Positions 1 through 12,299 of a DNA stretch of 64,000 bases are shown here, piece after piece (position 1 is the stretch's first letter; the number at the start of each line of letters is the position of its first letter). The notes under the pieces are model-generated. The model saw nothing but the letters and a program-made list of their open reading frames with translations, did no database searches and was not told where the DNA came from. Source of the stretch: Biomphalaria glabrata (lineage: Eukaryota > Mollusca > Gastropoda > Planorbidae); NCBI RefSeq assembly GCF_947242115.1, contig NC_074714.1, positions 34,048,323-34,112,322 on the forward strand, read 5' to 3'. The translations under genes were made by a program, and so were the position numbers.

Positions 1-3000
1 TCTCTTTCTCTCTCTCTACATCTCTCTTTCCTTCTTTCTCACTCTCTTTCTCTCTCTCTATCTCTCTTTCCTTCTTTCTCACTCTCTTTCTCTCTCTCTA
101 CATCTCTCATTCCTTCTTTCTCACTCTCTTTCACTCTCTCTACATCTCTTTCCTTCTTTCTCACTCTCTTTCTCTCTCTCTACATCTCTTTCCTTCTTTC
201 TCACTCTCTTTCTCTCTCTCTACATCTCTCTTTCCTTCTTTCTCACTCTCTTTCTCTCTCTCTACATCTCTCTTTCCTTCTTTCTCACTCTCTTTCTCTC
301 TCTCTACATCTCTCTTTCCTTTTTTCTCACTCTCTTTCTCTCTCTCTACATCTCTTTCCTTCTTTCTCATTCTCTTTCTCTCTCTCTACATCTCTCTTTC
401 CTTCTTTCTCACTCTCTTTCTCTCTATCTCTACATCTCTATTTCCTTCTTTCTCACTCTCTTTCTCTCTCTCTATATATATCTCTCTTTCCTTCTTTCTC
501 ACTCTCTTTCTCTCTCTCTACATCTCTCTTTCCTTCTTTCTCACTCTCTTTCTCTCTCTCTACATCTCTCTTTCCTTCTTTCTCTCTCTCTTTCTCTCTC
601 TCTACATCTCTCTTTCCTTCTTTCTCACTCTCTTTCTCTCTCTCTACATTTCTCTTTCCTTCTTTCTCACTCTCTTTCTCTCTCTCTACATCTCTCTTTC
701 CTTCTTTCTCACTGTCTTTCTCTTTCTCTACATCTCTCTTTCCTTCTTTCTCACTCTCTTTCTCTCTCTCTACATCTCTTTCCTTCTTTCTCACTCTCTT
801 TCTCTCTCTCTTTCTCTATCTCTACATCTCTTTCCTTCTTTCTCACTCTCTTTCTCTCTCTCTCTACATCTCTCTTTCCTTCTTTCTCACTCTCTTTCTC
901 TCTCTCTCTCTACAACTCTCTTTCCTTCTTTCTCACTCTCTTTCTCTATCTCTCTACATCTCTTTCCTTCTTTCTCACTCTCTTTCTCTCTCTATATATC
1001 TCTATTTCCTTCTTTCTCACTCTCTTTCTCTCTCTCTCTCTCTACATCTCTCTTTCCTTCTTTCTCACTCTCCTTCTCTCTCTACATCTCTCTTTCCTTT
1101 TTTCTCACTCTCTTTCTCTCTTTCTACATCTCTATTTCCTTCTTTCTCACTCTCTTTCTCTCTCTCTCTACATCTCTCTTTCCTTCTTTCTCACTCTCTT
1201 TCTCTCTCTCTACATCTGTTTCCTTCTTTCTCACTCTCTTTCTCTCTCTCTACATCTCTCTTTCCTTCTTTCTCTCTCTCTTTCTCTCTCTCTACATCTC
1301 TATTTCCTTCTTTCTCACTCTCTTTCTCTCTCTCTACATCTCTCTTTCCTTCTTTCTCACTCTCTTTCTCTCTCTCTATCTCTTTTTGCTTCTTTCTCAC
1401 TCTCGTTCTCTCTCTCTCTACATCTCTCTTTCCTTCTTTCTCACTCTCTTTCTCTCTCTCTACATCTCTCTTTCCTTCTTTCTCACTCTCTTTCTCTCTC
1501 TCTACATCTCTTTTTCCTTCTTTCTCACTCTCTTTCTCTCTCTCTACATCTCTCTTTCCTTCTTTCTCTCTCTCTTTCTCTCTCTCTACATCTCTCTTTC
1601 CTTCTTTCTCACTCTCTTTCTATCTCTCTACATCTCTCTTTCCTTCTTTCTCACTCTCTTTCTCTCTATCTCTACATCTCTCTTTCCTTCTTTCTCACTC
1701 TCTTTCTCTCTATCTCTACATCTCTATTTCCTTCTTTCTCACTCTCTTTCTCTCTCTCTCTCTACATCTCTCTTTCCTTCTTTCTCACTCTCTTTCTCTC
1801 TCTCTACATCTCTCTTTCCTTCTTTCTCACTCTCTTTCTCTCTCTCTACATCTCTCTTTCCTTCTTTCTCTCTCTCTTTCTCTCTCTCTACATCTCTCTT
1901 TCCTTCTTTCTCACTCTCTTTCTCTCTCTCTACATCTCTCTTTCCTTCTTTCTCACTCTCTTTCTCTCTCTCTACATCTCTCTTTCCTTCTTTTTCACTG
2001 TCTTTCTCTTTCTCTACATCTCTCTTTCCTTCTTTCTCACTCTCTTTCTCTCTCTCTACATCTCTTTCCTTCTTTCTCACTCTCTTTCTCTCTCTCTTTC
2101 TCTATCTCTACATCTCTTTCCTTCTTTCTCACTCTCTTTCTCTCTCTCTCTACATCTCTCTTTCCTTCTTTCTCACTCTCTTTCTCTCTCTCTCTCTCTC
2201 TACAACTCTCTTTCCTTCTTTCTCACTCTCTTTCTCTCTCTCTCTACATCTCTTTCCTTCTTTCTCACACTCTTTCTCTCTCTCTACATCTCTATTTCCT
2301 TCTTTCTCACTCTCTTTCTCTCTCTCTACATCTCTCTTTCCTTTTTTCTCACTCTCTTTCTCTCTCTCTACATCTCTATTTCCTTCTTTCTCACTCTCTT
2401 TCTCTCTCTCTCTACATCTCTCTTTCCTTCTTTCTCACTCTCTTTCTCTCTCTACATCTGTTTCCTTCTTTCTCACTCTCTTTCTCTCTCTCTACATCTC
2501 TCTTTCCTTCTTTCTCTCTCTCTTTCTCTCTCTCTACATCTCTATTTCCTTCTTTCTCACTCTCTTTCTCTCTCTACATCTCTATTTCCTTCCTTCTCAC
2601 TCTCTTTCTCTCTCTCTTTCTCTACATCTCTCTTTCCTTCTTTCTCACTCTCTTTCTCTCTCTACATCTCTCTTTCCTTCTTTCTCTCTCTCTTTCTCTC
2701 TCTCTACATCTCTCTTTCCTTCTTTCTCACTCTCTTTCTATCTCTCTACATCTCTCTTTCCTTCTTTCTCACTCTCTACATCTCTCTCTACATCTCTCTT
2801 TCCTTCTTTCTCACTCTCTACATCTCTCTCTACATCTCTCTTTCCTTCTTTCTCACTCTCTTTCTCTCTCTCTACATCTCTCTTTCCTTCTTTCTCACTC
2901 TCTTTCTCTCTCTCTACATCTCTCTCTACATCTCTCTTTCCTTCTTTCTCACTCTCTTTCTCTCTCTCTACATCTCTTTCCTTCTTTCTCACTCTATTTC

Positions 3001-3330
3001 TCTCTCTCTCTACATCTCTTTCCTTCTTTCTCACTCTCTTTCTCTCTCTCTACATCTCTCTTTCCTTCTTTCTCACTCTCTTTCTCTCTTTCTGCATCTC
3101 TCTTTCCTTCTTTCTCACTCTCTTTCTCTCCCTCTACATCTCTTTCCTTCTTTCTCTCTCTCTTTCTCTCTCTCTACATCTCTCTTTCCTTCTTTCTCAC
3201 TCTCTTTCTGTCTCTCTACATCTCTTTTCCTTCTTTCTCACTCTTTTTCTCTCTCTCTCATCTCTTTCCTTCTTTGTCACTCTTTTTCTCTTTTTCCTTT
3301 TCGCTCTCTCTCTCTCTCTTTTTCTCTGGA
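1..3330. repeat. Pyrimidine-rich satellite array, about 42-bp unit
   Basis: This is an almost pure C/T array on the plus strand. The unit is about 40-46 bp: a CTCT run, TTTCCTTCTTTCTCAC, another CT run, then TACATCT. Units vary by CT slippage and by occasional shortened forms (for example near 2770-2840, where TACATCT follows directly). It continues off the left edge of the window. Long open frames on both strands (Leu/Ser/Phe-rich on plus, Lys/Glu/Arg-rich on minus) follow from stop-free simple sequence and are not genes. The strand asymmetry is extreme, with purines almost absent from one strand over 3 kb. Past 3330 the sequence becomes ordinary AT-rich DNA. Confidence 0.95.
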
Positions 3331-3561
3331 ACCACCATTTTGTTTTCTTTTTCACCTTGCGTATCGTAATTTCTCTTTCTCCGACATAGACTTTTGACTT
3401 GATGTAAAAAAGACCCGCTTTATAACGCCCTCCACCCAAACACACACACGTATATATAAATATATATACACAAATGCTTTGTCCGTGAATTCTAGTATCA
3501 CTTTTACTTATCCACTCCTTCCTCCTTCTAACTTTTCTCCTTTTTTTCAATATTGAATATA

Positions 3562-4639
<1,078 letters not shown>

Positions 4640-4690
4640 CCCCCACCACCACCACCCCCCCCCAGAAAAAATGCTAGCTTCGCCCATGAC
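4640..4690 (-). mobile_element. Relic end of the GGGCGTAGC-type TIR element
   Basis: A C-rich run followed by AGAAAAAATGCTAGC and TTCGCCCATG is close to the reverse complement of the left end of the element at 15958-17006 (CATGGGCGTAGCCAGG, then a T run, then a G-rich run). Only this one end is visible, so it is probably a degraded fragment of the same family. Confidence 0.45.
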
Positions 4691-4886
4691 TCGCAGATTC
4701 TTTTCAAGATAAAGATTGTCTAGATGAAATTTAATTTTAGAAGATAATATTTCTAAAAATTGTCACAGTCAAACTAGAGTTTTTCTGAGTGGCCCGTTAG
4801 CTAGTAATTATATTTTCTCAAAGATATAAACCAACTGTCACATGTCTAGGATTATAGCTAGAGCCGCTTTCGAAAACCACGTCAAC

Positions 4887-5110
4887 CCGTCCACACGTCC
4901 ACACGTCCACACGTCCACACGTCCACACGTCCACACGTCCACACGTCCACACGTCCACCCGTCCACACGTCCACACGTCCACACGTCCACACGTCCACAC
5001 GTCCACACGTCCACACGTCCACACGTCCACACGTCCACCCGTCCACACGTCCACACGTCCACACGTCCACACGTCCACACGTCCACACGTCCACCCGTCC
5101 ACACGTCCAC
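4887..5110. repeat. 9-bp minisatellite (CGTCCACAC)n
   Basis: About 25 copies of CGTCCACAC. A few units read CGTCCACCC, at roughly 4956, 5036 and 5091. The 9-bp unit is in frame in all six frames, so open frames appear on both strands (Arg-Pro-His-Val-His-Thr-Ser-Thr and similar). They are artefacts. Confidence 0.97.
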
Positions 5111-5616
5111 CTAGGTTTTTGCTTTTCTAGCCAATGATGAATTAACTAGCTGAAAAGAGGAATTGTACAAATGAAATATCAATTTGTTTCAAGAGAGTAT
5201 TGAAAAAAAAAAAAGAGCTACACCTTTGACAGAAGGAATGAAACATCATTTTGTGCTATTCAACTTTTGGCTTTATGCAAACCTATTGGAAGGAATAAAC
5301 GAACAACTGATTGAACAAAATTGACCGCTGTTGTACATGGTAAGTAATAACATGTTAGTTGTTTTGTGTCCGCCCTATCATGAGACTTAGTGATCAATCA
5401 GTGAGGCCATACAGCTTGGGCTCGGGCCACATATATGGGTGATTAATGTGATTAGTGTGATAAGTGTCATTAGTTATTACCCAAAAGAAAAATAATATAT
5501 ATATTATGGTTTGTCTCCTTTATAGTCAATTTCAACACACACACACACATTTTTTTTCTCTTTAACAGCTCGAGTAGACACACACAAATTGTAAAATACC
5601 CGGACACACACACACA
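5111..5616. other. AT-rich spacer with short (CA)n runs
   Basis: No gene seen. Short CA runs at about 5536-5546 and 5604-5616 lie directly before the LTR element, so the element landed at the edge of a CA microsatellite. Confidence 0.6.
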
Positions 5617-5621
5617 CTTAC

Positions 5622-5793
5622 TGTGGTGAAATAGTTACTATTTGTTTATGTTTGTGTAACGTCGTGAGAATGTGTTCACAACATTGATCTAGTGTGCTAC
5701 TGTCCAAGTCTCTTTCGTCAGTTCATGTGTCGTTCTAGTTTAATAAAGCCTTGTTTTAGGTTACTCTTCAGTGTTCCTTTATTTCTTATTACA
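5622..5793 (+). repeat. 5' LTR, 172 bp
   Basis: Starts TGTGGTGAAATAG and ends TTCTTATTACA. It contains an AATAAA-type polyadenylation signal (TTTAATAAAGCC). As read it is identical to the 3' copy. I could not match the bases directly downstream to a tRNA primer-binding site by eye. Confidence 0.95.
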
Positions 5794-5899
5794 ATTTATT
5801 AAACTAGAAATTTTCAATTCCATGGATCTATGTGCCTCACGTATCTTTTTTGGATTTTCGTTCAACACTATTCTCAGTCTGTAAGTAAAAGTAATTATA

Positions 5900-7200
5900 C
5901 AAATGGAACGGCTATTTAGGCCAAAAGAGCTAGACATAGAGCCTAGCTCGCCATCGGCTGCCGAGAAGTGGCTGCACTGGCTCAGAACATTTGAGAATTT
6001 CATCTCCTCAGTCTCTCACTGTGAGATTGACAAAAAGAAATTACTGGAAAACTACGTTTCTTCGAGCGTATTTCAGTACATAAGTGAGTGTACCACGTTC
6101 GAAGAATCAATCATAGTTCTACAAAATGTCTACGTGAAGCCTAAAAGCGAAATTTTTGCACGGCACATGATAACTCTTTGTCGACAAGAGAACGGACAAA
6201 CCGTTGACTCCTTCCTACTTAAGCTTAAAAGTATGGCCAAAGACTGTGACTTCAAAGCTGTCACCGCTGAAGAACACAGAGATATCTTCGTAAGAGACGC
6301 CTTCATTACTGGACTGGCTTCAAACAGCATAAGGCTGAGACTCTTAGAGAAATCTACTTTAACTCTACAGTGCGCCTATGAAGAGGCAAGACAACTTGAA
6401 TATGCCCATAACCATGCCATGGCGTATAACATCTGCTCTGAAACTCCCTGTGGAGCTAGCGCCGACGAGGAGAGCCTTTCTCCAACGACAAAAGTAGAAC
6501 ACGAGGTGAGTGCGGCGACTAGTAAAAGATGTTTCTTTTGTGGAAACAGCCCACATCAACGCTTTAGATGTCCGGCCTGCGACGCTACATGCAACTTGTG
6601 CGGTAAGAGGGGCCATTTCCAGAAAGTCTGTAGATCGACCAGACAGACACTCAAATCTATAACCTCAGCCATAGTGAAAGCACATGATGAGACGTCTCGG
6701 ACTACAACCGTTGGATCTTCCTGGGCATCGACACCAGCGTCCGGTCTTACTAAATCTACTATTTCAATACTTGTCAATGGAGTACCATTGAAGGCTCTCG
6801 TAGATACGGGGAGCAGTGAAAGCTATATATCTTCTTCAATTGCTAAAAGGTACAGATGGAAATTAGAAACGTCCAGAAACAGAATCTACATGGCCTCTAC
6901 ACATCTTTCTCGCACTACTCACGGCCATATTTTCGCAAAAATAAAGTACAAAGATGAACAATACGAAAGTGTTGAGCTCTCACTACTAGATGGACTAGTA
7001 TCTGATGTAATCTTAGGGCTAGATTTCATCAGCCAGCATGAAAAACTGATGATCCCATTTGAGGGAAAACGGAGCACTCTCCAGGTCTGTACGCTGAAAG
7101 CTGCACGAGTTGAAGCCCCTCGCCTCTTCGCTAATCTTGCTCCTAACTGCCACCCCATAGCCACTAAATCTAGAAAATATTCTATGCCTGACTCCAAATT
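5900..7200 (+). other. gag and protease region of the LTR element (fossil)
   Basis: The Gag-like N-terminal half has no unusual features. It is followed by two zinc knuckles of CX2CX4HX4C form (the first starts CFFCGNSPH, the second CNLCGKRGH). An aspartic protease domain follows, with the LVDTGSSESYIS active-site motif and the later hydrophobic VILGLDF motif. The order matches Ty3/Gypsy Gag-Pol. Confidence 0.88.
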
Positions 7201-7209
7201 CATTCAAAA

Positions 7210-8280
7210 TGAAATCAAGAGACTCCTGACAAAATTATTGAGCCTTCCACGTCCCCGTGGCGAGCCCAGATAATTGTAACAACTAATGAAAGGCACAAAA
7301 AGAGAATGGTTATCGACTATAGCCAAACAATCAATCGATTCACTTACCTCGACGCGTACCCTGTGCCAAAAGTTGATGAACTGGTGCAGGAAAAAGGCGT
7401 TCGAGGCTGGCGGAAAGCTTTATCAGTTTTGCCGCATTCCTTTTGGAGTGACAAACGGAGTCGCTGCATTTCAAAGGACGATCAACACAATAATTGAGGA
7501 GGCAGGGCTACAGGACACGTTCGCTTACGTGGATAACGTTACCATCTGCGGACTTGACCCCAGTAGCCACGACCAGAATCTACAGAGATTTCTCAATGCC
7601 GCTAAAAAGTACGGTATCACCTTCAACAATGATAAAAGTGCTATTGCGACTAATAAAGTATGCCTCCTAGGCTACGAAATCTCACAAGGGCAATTAAGAC
7701 CAGACCCCGAAAGATTTCAAGCATTGAGAAACCTACCTACACCACAAGACATGAAATCACAAAAGCGGGTGATTGGACTACTGTCCTATTATTCTCAATG
7801 GATCCCAAATTTCTCCAACAAGATCCATTTATTGGTAAACAACAAAGCCTTTCCTCCCCCTGAACAAGTTCAAGAAGCTTTTAAACAGCTAAAACACGAA
7901 CTTGAAAACGCTGCTGTGTCGACGATAGATTACAATCGACCTCTAACAGTCGAAACAGATGCCTCTGACATCGCGATTGCCGCCACTCTTAATCAAGAAG
8001 GCCGTCCTGTCGCCTTCTTTTCAAGAACACTCACGAATAGTGAACGCAGACACTCAGCAGTGGAAAAGGAAGCCCTGAGAAAATGGCAACATTACCTTAT
8101 CAGTAGACCCTTCACATTGGTTACAGATCAACGCTCAGTGTCTTTTATGTTTGACCAGCAGAACAAGGGCAAGATCAAAAACGAAAAGATACAAAGATGG
8201 CGACTGGAGCTTAGTTGTTTCCAATATGACGTCGTATATCGACCCGGGAAATAAAACGCTGCGGCGGATACCTTTTCAAG
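7210..8280 (+). other. Reverse transcriptase and RNase H region of the LTR element (fossil)
   Basis: RT palm signatures include the FGVTNGVAAFQR stretch and the YVD-containing active-site region. After them come the GYEIS thumb motif and the WIPNFS connection region typical of Ty3/Gypsy polymerases. RNase H follows with TVETDASDIAIAA and the AFFSRTLTNSERRHSAVEKE block. Confidence 0.88.
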
Positions 8281-8289
8281 AAACCACTT

Positions 8290-9450
8290 TGCGCCAGCAA
8301 TGACTGGAGAAGACCTCAAACTGTTACACAACAACCTCTGTCACCCAGGGGTCACGAGACTCCTCCATTTCGTTCGGACTAAGAACTTACCTTTTTCCTG
8401 CGAGGACGTCCGCAAAGTGGTAAACCAATGTAAAACTTGCGCTGAACTGAAGCCTAGATTCTTCAAACAGTTTTCAGGCACCCTCATCAAGGCTACCCAA
8501 CCATTTCAGAGAGTAAGCATCGATTTTAAGGGGCCACTCCCATCTGCTACTCACAACAAATACTTATTAACAATGGTGGATGAGTACTCACGCTTCCCAT
8601 TTGCCTACCCATGTCCCGATATGTCCTCATCTACTGTCATAAAGTGTTTAAATCAGCTGTTTTCCTTAGTTGGGATGCCAGAGTACGTCCATTCTGACAG
8701 AGGTACGGCCTTTATGTCGAGGGAGGTGCAATCCTTTCTGCACGAGAGGGGAATAGCTACAAGTAGAACAACCGCTTTTAATCCTTCATGCAACGGACAA
8801 ATTGAACGACTAAACAAAACTCTATGGAACGCTGTTACTTTAGCACTGAAAGACCTCGATCTCCCGAACTCGAGATGGGAGCTTGTCTTGAACCAGGCCC
8901 TATACTCGATTAGATCATTACTATCTACGGCAACAAACGAAACTCCACACGAGAGAGTTTTCCGGTTCAACCGGAAATCCTCCTTCGGGATATCTATCCC
9001 CACTTGGCTATCTAGCCCAGGTCGAGTGTTGCTGAGAAGAGAGAACCGATCTTCAAAGTATGATCCTCTCACTGAGGAAGTCGACCTGCTGATGTGTAAC
9101 CCCCAATATGCCGTCGTACGGTTGCCCAGCGGTAAAGAGGAGACGGTCTCTCTAAGACGCTTGGCTCCCACCCCCTCCCCATCCACAACAACAAGTGAAC
9201 CTTCGTTCTTCCCTCAGGGTGAGGATAATGAATATCCTCCAGAAACTCAAAACACGGAAGTACCAGTAAACACCCCTACGGTGATACAAGAAAGGAAAGA
9301 ACCCCTGGTAGGCTCTGAGGACCTCCGAGCGCTTCCTCTTGAAAATACCCCAATTGACGCTCAGGAACTCGCTAGTGACTCCCAAACTGTAGAACAGGAT
9401 AGTCAACCCCGTTACAACTTAAAGAGAGAGAAGAACCAGACCGAACTATA
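8290..9450 (+). other. Integrase region of the LTR element (fossil)
   Basis: An N-terminal HHCC zinc-binding domain (HNNLCHPG ... CKTCAELKP) is followed by a DDE catalytic core (SIDFKGPLPS, VHSDRGTAFMS, NPSCNGQIERLNK). The C-terminal part resembles CsRn1-type integrases. It ends in a Pro/Thr/Glu-rich tail without a chromodomain. Confidence 0.9.
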
Positions 9451-9810
9451 GAGTCTAGAGTTGTTCCTCTATTGCACTACTTATGTTCTACATAAACTGG
9501 CATTGTTTATCTCTTGCTACTGATACTAGAGTTTACTTTTCACTTACTTACGTACATGTTTACTTACTACACTATTTGTTAATACTTAAAACAGAAACTA
9601 TTAATTGTTTATAAGTCATACAACAGATACTGGTTTTTAGGTTTCTTTGTATCACCATTCACTATTGTTTACTAGAGAAATTAATATTTCGACACTATTT
9701 ATTGATCTATTGATAATCTATTGTATTACAGGCACTAGCATTCTCTTTTCATTTATGCTATTGGCCTACTATATTATTATACTTGCTATTTTAATTCTAG
9801 GCAGGGTGAA

Positions 9811-9982
9811 TGTGGTGAAATAGTTACTATTTGTTTATGTTTGTGTAACGTCGTGAGAATGTGTTCACAACATTGATCTAGTGTGCTACTGTCCAAGTCT
9901 CTTTCGTCAGTTCATGTGTCGTTCTAGTTTAATAAAGCCTTGTTTTAGGTTACTCTTCAGTGTTCCTTTATTTCTTATTACA
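9811..9982 (+). repeat. 3' LTR, 172 bp
   Basis: An identical copy of 5622-5793, preceded by a short purine-rich tract (GGCAGGGTGAA, 9800-9810). It is followed by the second copy of the CTTAC target duplication. Confidence 0.95.
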
Positions 9983-10050
9983 CTTACATTTCTTAAGATC
10001 TTGAGTTCTTGCTCTTACCTTCCCCCCCCCCTCGCCACTCATTGATCCAG

Positions 10051-10212
10051 TGAAAAACCATCGCCTTCCCAATATTTTGTTTACACTAAATCAAGAGAGG
10101 AACATTAGAATAACAGTCAAAGATGAAAATATTTTAACATACACTTTAGAGACTTATCAGCTTTATGAGGCGTCTGTCTTCCTAGACCGCAGGCTTTTGC
10201 AAGTAGATCTAG
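10051..10212 (+). CDS. Candidate internal exon of an unidentified host gene
   Basis: A pyrimidine-rich tract at about 10004-10040 (including a C run) ends in TTGATCCAG at 10050, a good splice acceptor. The stretch then stays open for 162 bp and ends at CTAG followed by GTAAGT at 10213-10218, a consensus donor. It starts with the last two bases of a codon and ends with the first base of the next, so it is a symmetric phase-1 exon. The peptide includes RNIRITVKDENILTYTLET and ASVFLDRRLLQVDLG, with ordinary composition. I do not recognise the family. Phase-1 symmetric exons often encode extracellular modules, but that is only a hint here. No partner exon was found in the window. A chance open stretch between splice-like motifs remains possible. 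Confidence 0.4.
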
Positions 10213-10934
10213 GTAAGTCAGTCTTTAGGATGTACGCTTTTATCTCCTGTGTAGTTAGGTCTACGTGGTGACACCTCTGACTGGAGTCACGTAGCCGACT
10301 TTTGAAACTATGTTATGTAACAGTAAAGTTATTATGTAACAGTAACGTCATTATGTGCATATCTCTGAATGTGTGTGCTATGTCTCCGTGTATATGTGTG
10401 TGCGTGAAAGGGAGGGTGAATTGATGAGATGACTCTATCAGTGACTCCAAACGGTACGTAAATTTTTCCTGCCCTTATTTTAACCTGTATGAGAAACATC
10501 AAACGTGTGTACGCCTGTACCTGAGAGCAGTGTACAATAACAACTCAATACTACCTCTAAACTAATCAATATTTAAAAGAGCAAAAAGGGGGTCAGGAGA
10601 ATATGGGTGCAGGAAAGGAAATCGGTAAAGCTGTATCGTCTAAAAATGTCGGTAAACGAAAATAGTTGCGTGCATGATTGGTCTTACACGTCACTTCCTT
10701 CCAATGCACTTTCTAGAAACTTTAGGAAAGTGTGTAAGTCGGACAAATTATACTTTTAAAAACTTATAAAAAAAAACCTTAAGAAAAAAAATATTTTATG
10801 ATTACGTCACAGCGACATGTCTGAGCAGGATTACATCACCGTCTGTATAATAAGTCTCCTGCAATGAAAGCGTGACCGGGCCTACATTTATGTGACATAC
10901 AAGTCAGCAGTTCTGTAGTTTATTGTATTTTACA
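10213..10934. other. Intron-like or intergenic DNA
   Basis: No coding signal, RNA gene or clear repeat seen apart from a short local duplication near 10313-10345 (TTATGTAACAGTAA twice). If 10051-10212 is an exon, this would be the start of its downstream intron. Confidence 0.5.
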
Positions 10935-11245
10935 GTGAGCACCTAGTTATCTAAAACATTTAGTTATTTATAAAACATCTTGTTATATAAAGAGCATCTA
11001 AGTATGATCTAAGTATATATAAAATATCTTATTAATTATGAAACATCTTGTTATATAAAGAGCATCTAAGTATTTATAAAATATCTTATTATTTATGAAA
11101 CATCTTGTTATCTATATAACATCTTGTCATTTATTAAACATCTAGTTATTCATAAAACATCTTGTTATTTATAAAACTTCTTGTTATCTATACATCTTGT
11201 TATTTATAAAACATCTTGTCCATACAATATCTATTTATCTAAAAC
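10935..11245. repeat. Degenerate AT-rich tandem repeat, about 20-30 bp unit
   Basis: Imperfect repeats of the type AACATCTTGTTATTTATAAA with many variants (CATCTAGTTATT, AGCATCTAAGTAT). Related words resume at 12175-12210 and 12285 on the far side of the LINE fragment, so the LINE apparently inserted into this array. Confidence 0.8.
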
Positions 11246-11249
11246 TATC

Positions 11250-12176
11250 TCATCTCTGTCCCTTGACTTTCGTCCTAGTGGGGCTGTGACAATACGAGTA
11301 ACCAAATCCTTCCATTTTGTTTTGGTTCTGAGTAGGATATCAAGAGAGGACGGTCCATTATCCAGCCATCTTTTCTTTGGACGACCCTTCGTACTCTATT
11401 GTACCTTGAAGGATGACTTTTAACAGACAGTCATGTTTTACAATATGACCAAACCATCTCAACTTTCTTCTCTTTACAGTATTGAGGAATAGCTCAATTT
11501 TGCCAGCCAAAGTGTTGAATTGTAAAAGTAGTTTTTTTTGTCCTGGTATCTGATGCCCAGCCATTTGTTTTCTTGTCCTGGTATCTGATGCCCAGCCATT
11601 TGTTTTCTTGTCCTGGTATCTGATGCCCAGCCATTTGTTTTCTTGTTCTGGTATCTGATGCCCAGCCATTTGTTTTCTTGTCCTGGTATCTGAGTCCCAG
11701 CCATTTGTTTTCTTGTCCTGGTATCTGATGCCCAGCCATTTGTTTTCTTGTCCTGGTATCTGATGCCCAGCCATTTGTTTTCTTGTCCTGGTATCTGATA
11801 CCCAGCCATTTGTTTTCTTGTCCTGGTATCTGATGCCCAGCCATTTGTTTTCTTGTCCTGGTATCTGATGCCCAGCCATTTGTTTTCTTGTCCTGGTATC
11901 TGATGCCCAGCCATTTGTTTCTGTAGCCTTTACTCTCCAAGGCTTGAATTCTTCTTTCATCCTCAGCGTTAAGTGTCCAACTTTCACAAGTACACAAGAG
12001 TACGAGGAACACTTGCGAAGAACACAGTTTTAATTTCTGTAATTCTCTACAGTTTGCTATGGCAGAGGATACCAAGCTTAAACGGGTTTTTATCTCTTTT
12101 AACGATCCTCCATCTCTTGTTATGTTTGACCCTAGGTATTTAAATGAGTCAACTATTTCTAGTGTTTGGCCACTCA
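11250..12176 (-). mobile_element. 3' fragment of a non-LTR retrotransposon (LINE), minus strand
   Basis: Read on the minus strand from about 12176 down, it encodes the C-terminal part of a LINE polymerase protein. Starting at MSGQTLEIVDSFKYLGSNI, it passes a CESWTL box and the LGIRYQDK segment, and reaches RRKLRWFGHIVKHD near 11430-11470 and the VILQGTIEYEG tail near 11390. The YLGS, ESWTL and WFGH landmarks are typical of LINE C-termini. The endonuclease and catalytic palm are missing, so it is 5' truncated and inactive. It sits inside an AT-rich tandem array. The middle has been rebuilt as a minisatellite (11529-11918), which separates the two coding halves. The clade (RTE-, I- or CR1-like) is not certain. 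Confidence 0.85.
11529..11918 (-). repeat. 35-bp minisatellite grown inside LINE coding sequence
   Basis: About 11 copies of a 35-bp unit, for example 11570-11604. The unit is made of the LINE's own LGIRYQDKKTN codons. Since 35 is not a multiple of three, successive units are read in the three frames in turn (NKWLGIRYQDKKTN, then GWASDTRTRKQ, then MAGHQIPGQE). This gives a 35-residue protein period from three DNA units and keeps three overlapping minus-strand frames open. Variants: TTCTGG for TCCTGG near 11645, GAGTCC for GATGCC near 11692, GATACC near 11797. Confidence 0.93.
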
Positions 12177-12299
12177 TCTAGTTATCTAAAGGCATCCAGT
12201 TATTCGAAAATCATCTCTAAAACATTGAGTGTTTTTTAATCTATTAAAAAAAAAAACTTGACTAACTTGTCTTGACTATAACCATCTAGTTATCCTTAA

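Larger units (their letters stand above)
5622..9982 (+). mobile_element. Ty3/Gypsy LTR retrotransposon, CsRn1-like lineage
   Basis: A 4361-bp element with identical 172-bp direct repeats at 5622-5793 and 9811-9982 (TGT...ACA termini), flanked by the 5-bp target duplication CTTAC at 5617-5621 and 9983-9987. The parts run in Ty3/Gypsy order: Gag about 5900-6500, two CCHC zinc knuckles about 6530-6640, aspartic protease about 6770-7060, reverse transcriptase about 7250-7850, RNase H about 7930-8200, integrase about 8300-9150. A purine-rich tract lies at 9800-9810 before the 3' LTR. No chromodomain and no envelope were noticed. The lineage call uses the integrase C-terminal wording (SIRSLL, TNETPHERVF), which I recall from CsRn1-type elements of flatworms and molluscs. 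Identical LTRs mean a recent insertion. The coding region is near full length but broken, with about two or three interruptions. Confidence 0.93.

Noticed and set aside
1386-3389. A 667-codon Leu/Ser/Phe-rich open frame
   Set aside because: It is a read-through of stop-free CT satellite. Minus-strand Lys/Glu/Arg frames exist over the same array for the same reason.
4842-5114. Open frames through the 9-bp repeat
   Set aside because: The 9-bp unit lacks stops in all frames, so openness carries no information.
5222-5345. Exon ending at the donor-like CATG/GTAAGT near 5340
   Set aside because: No frame stays open from the acceptor-like site near 5230 to the donor. All three meet stops.
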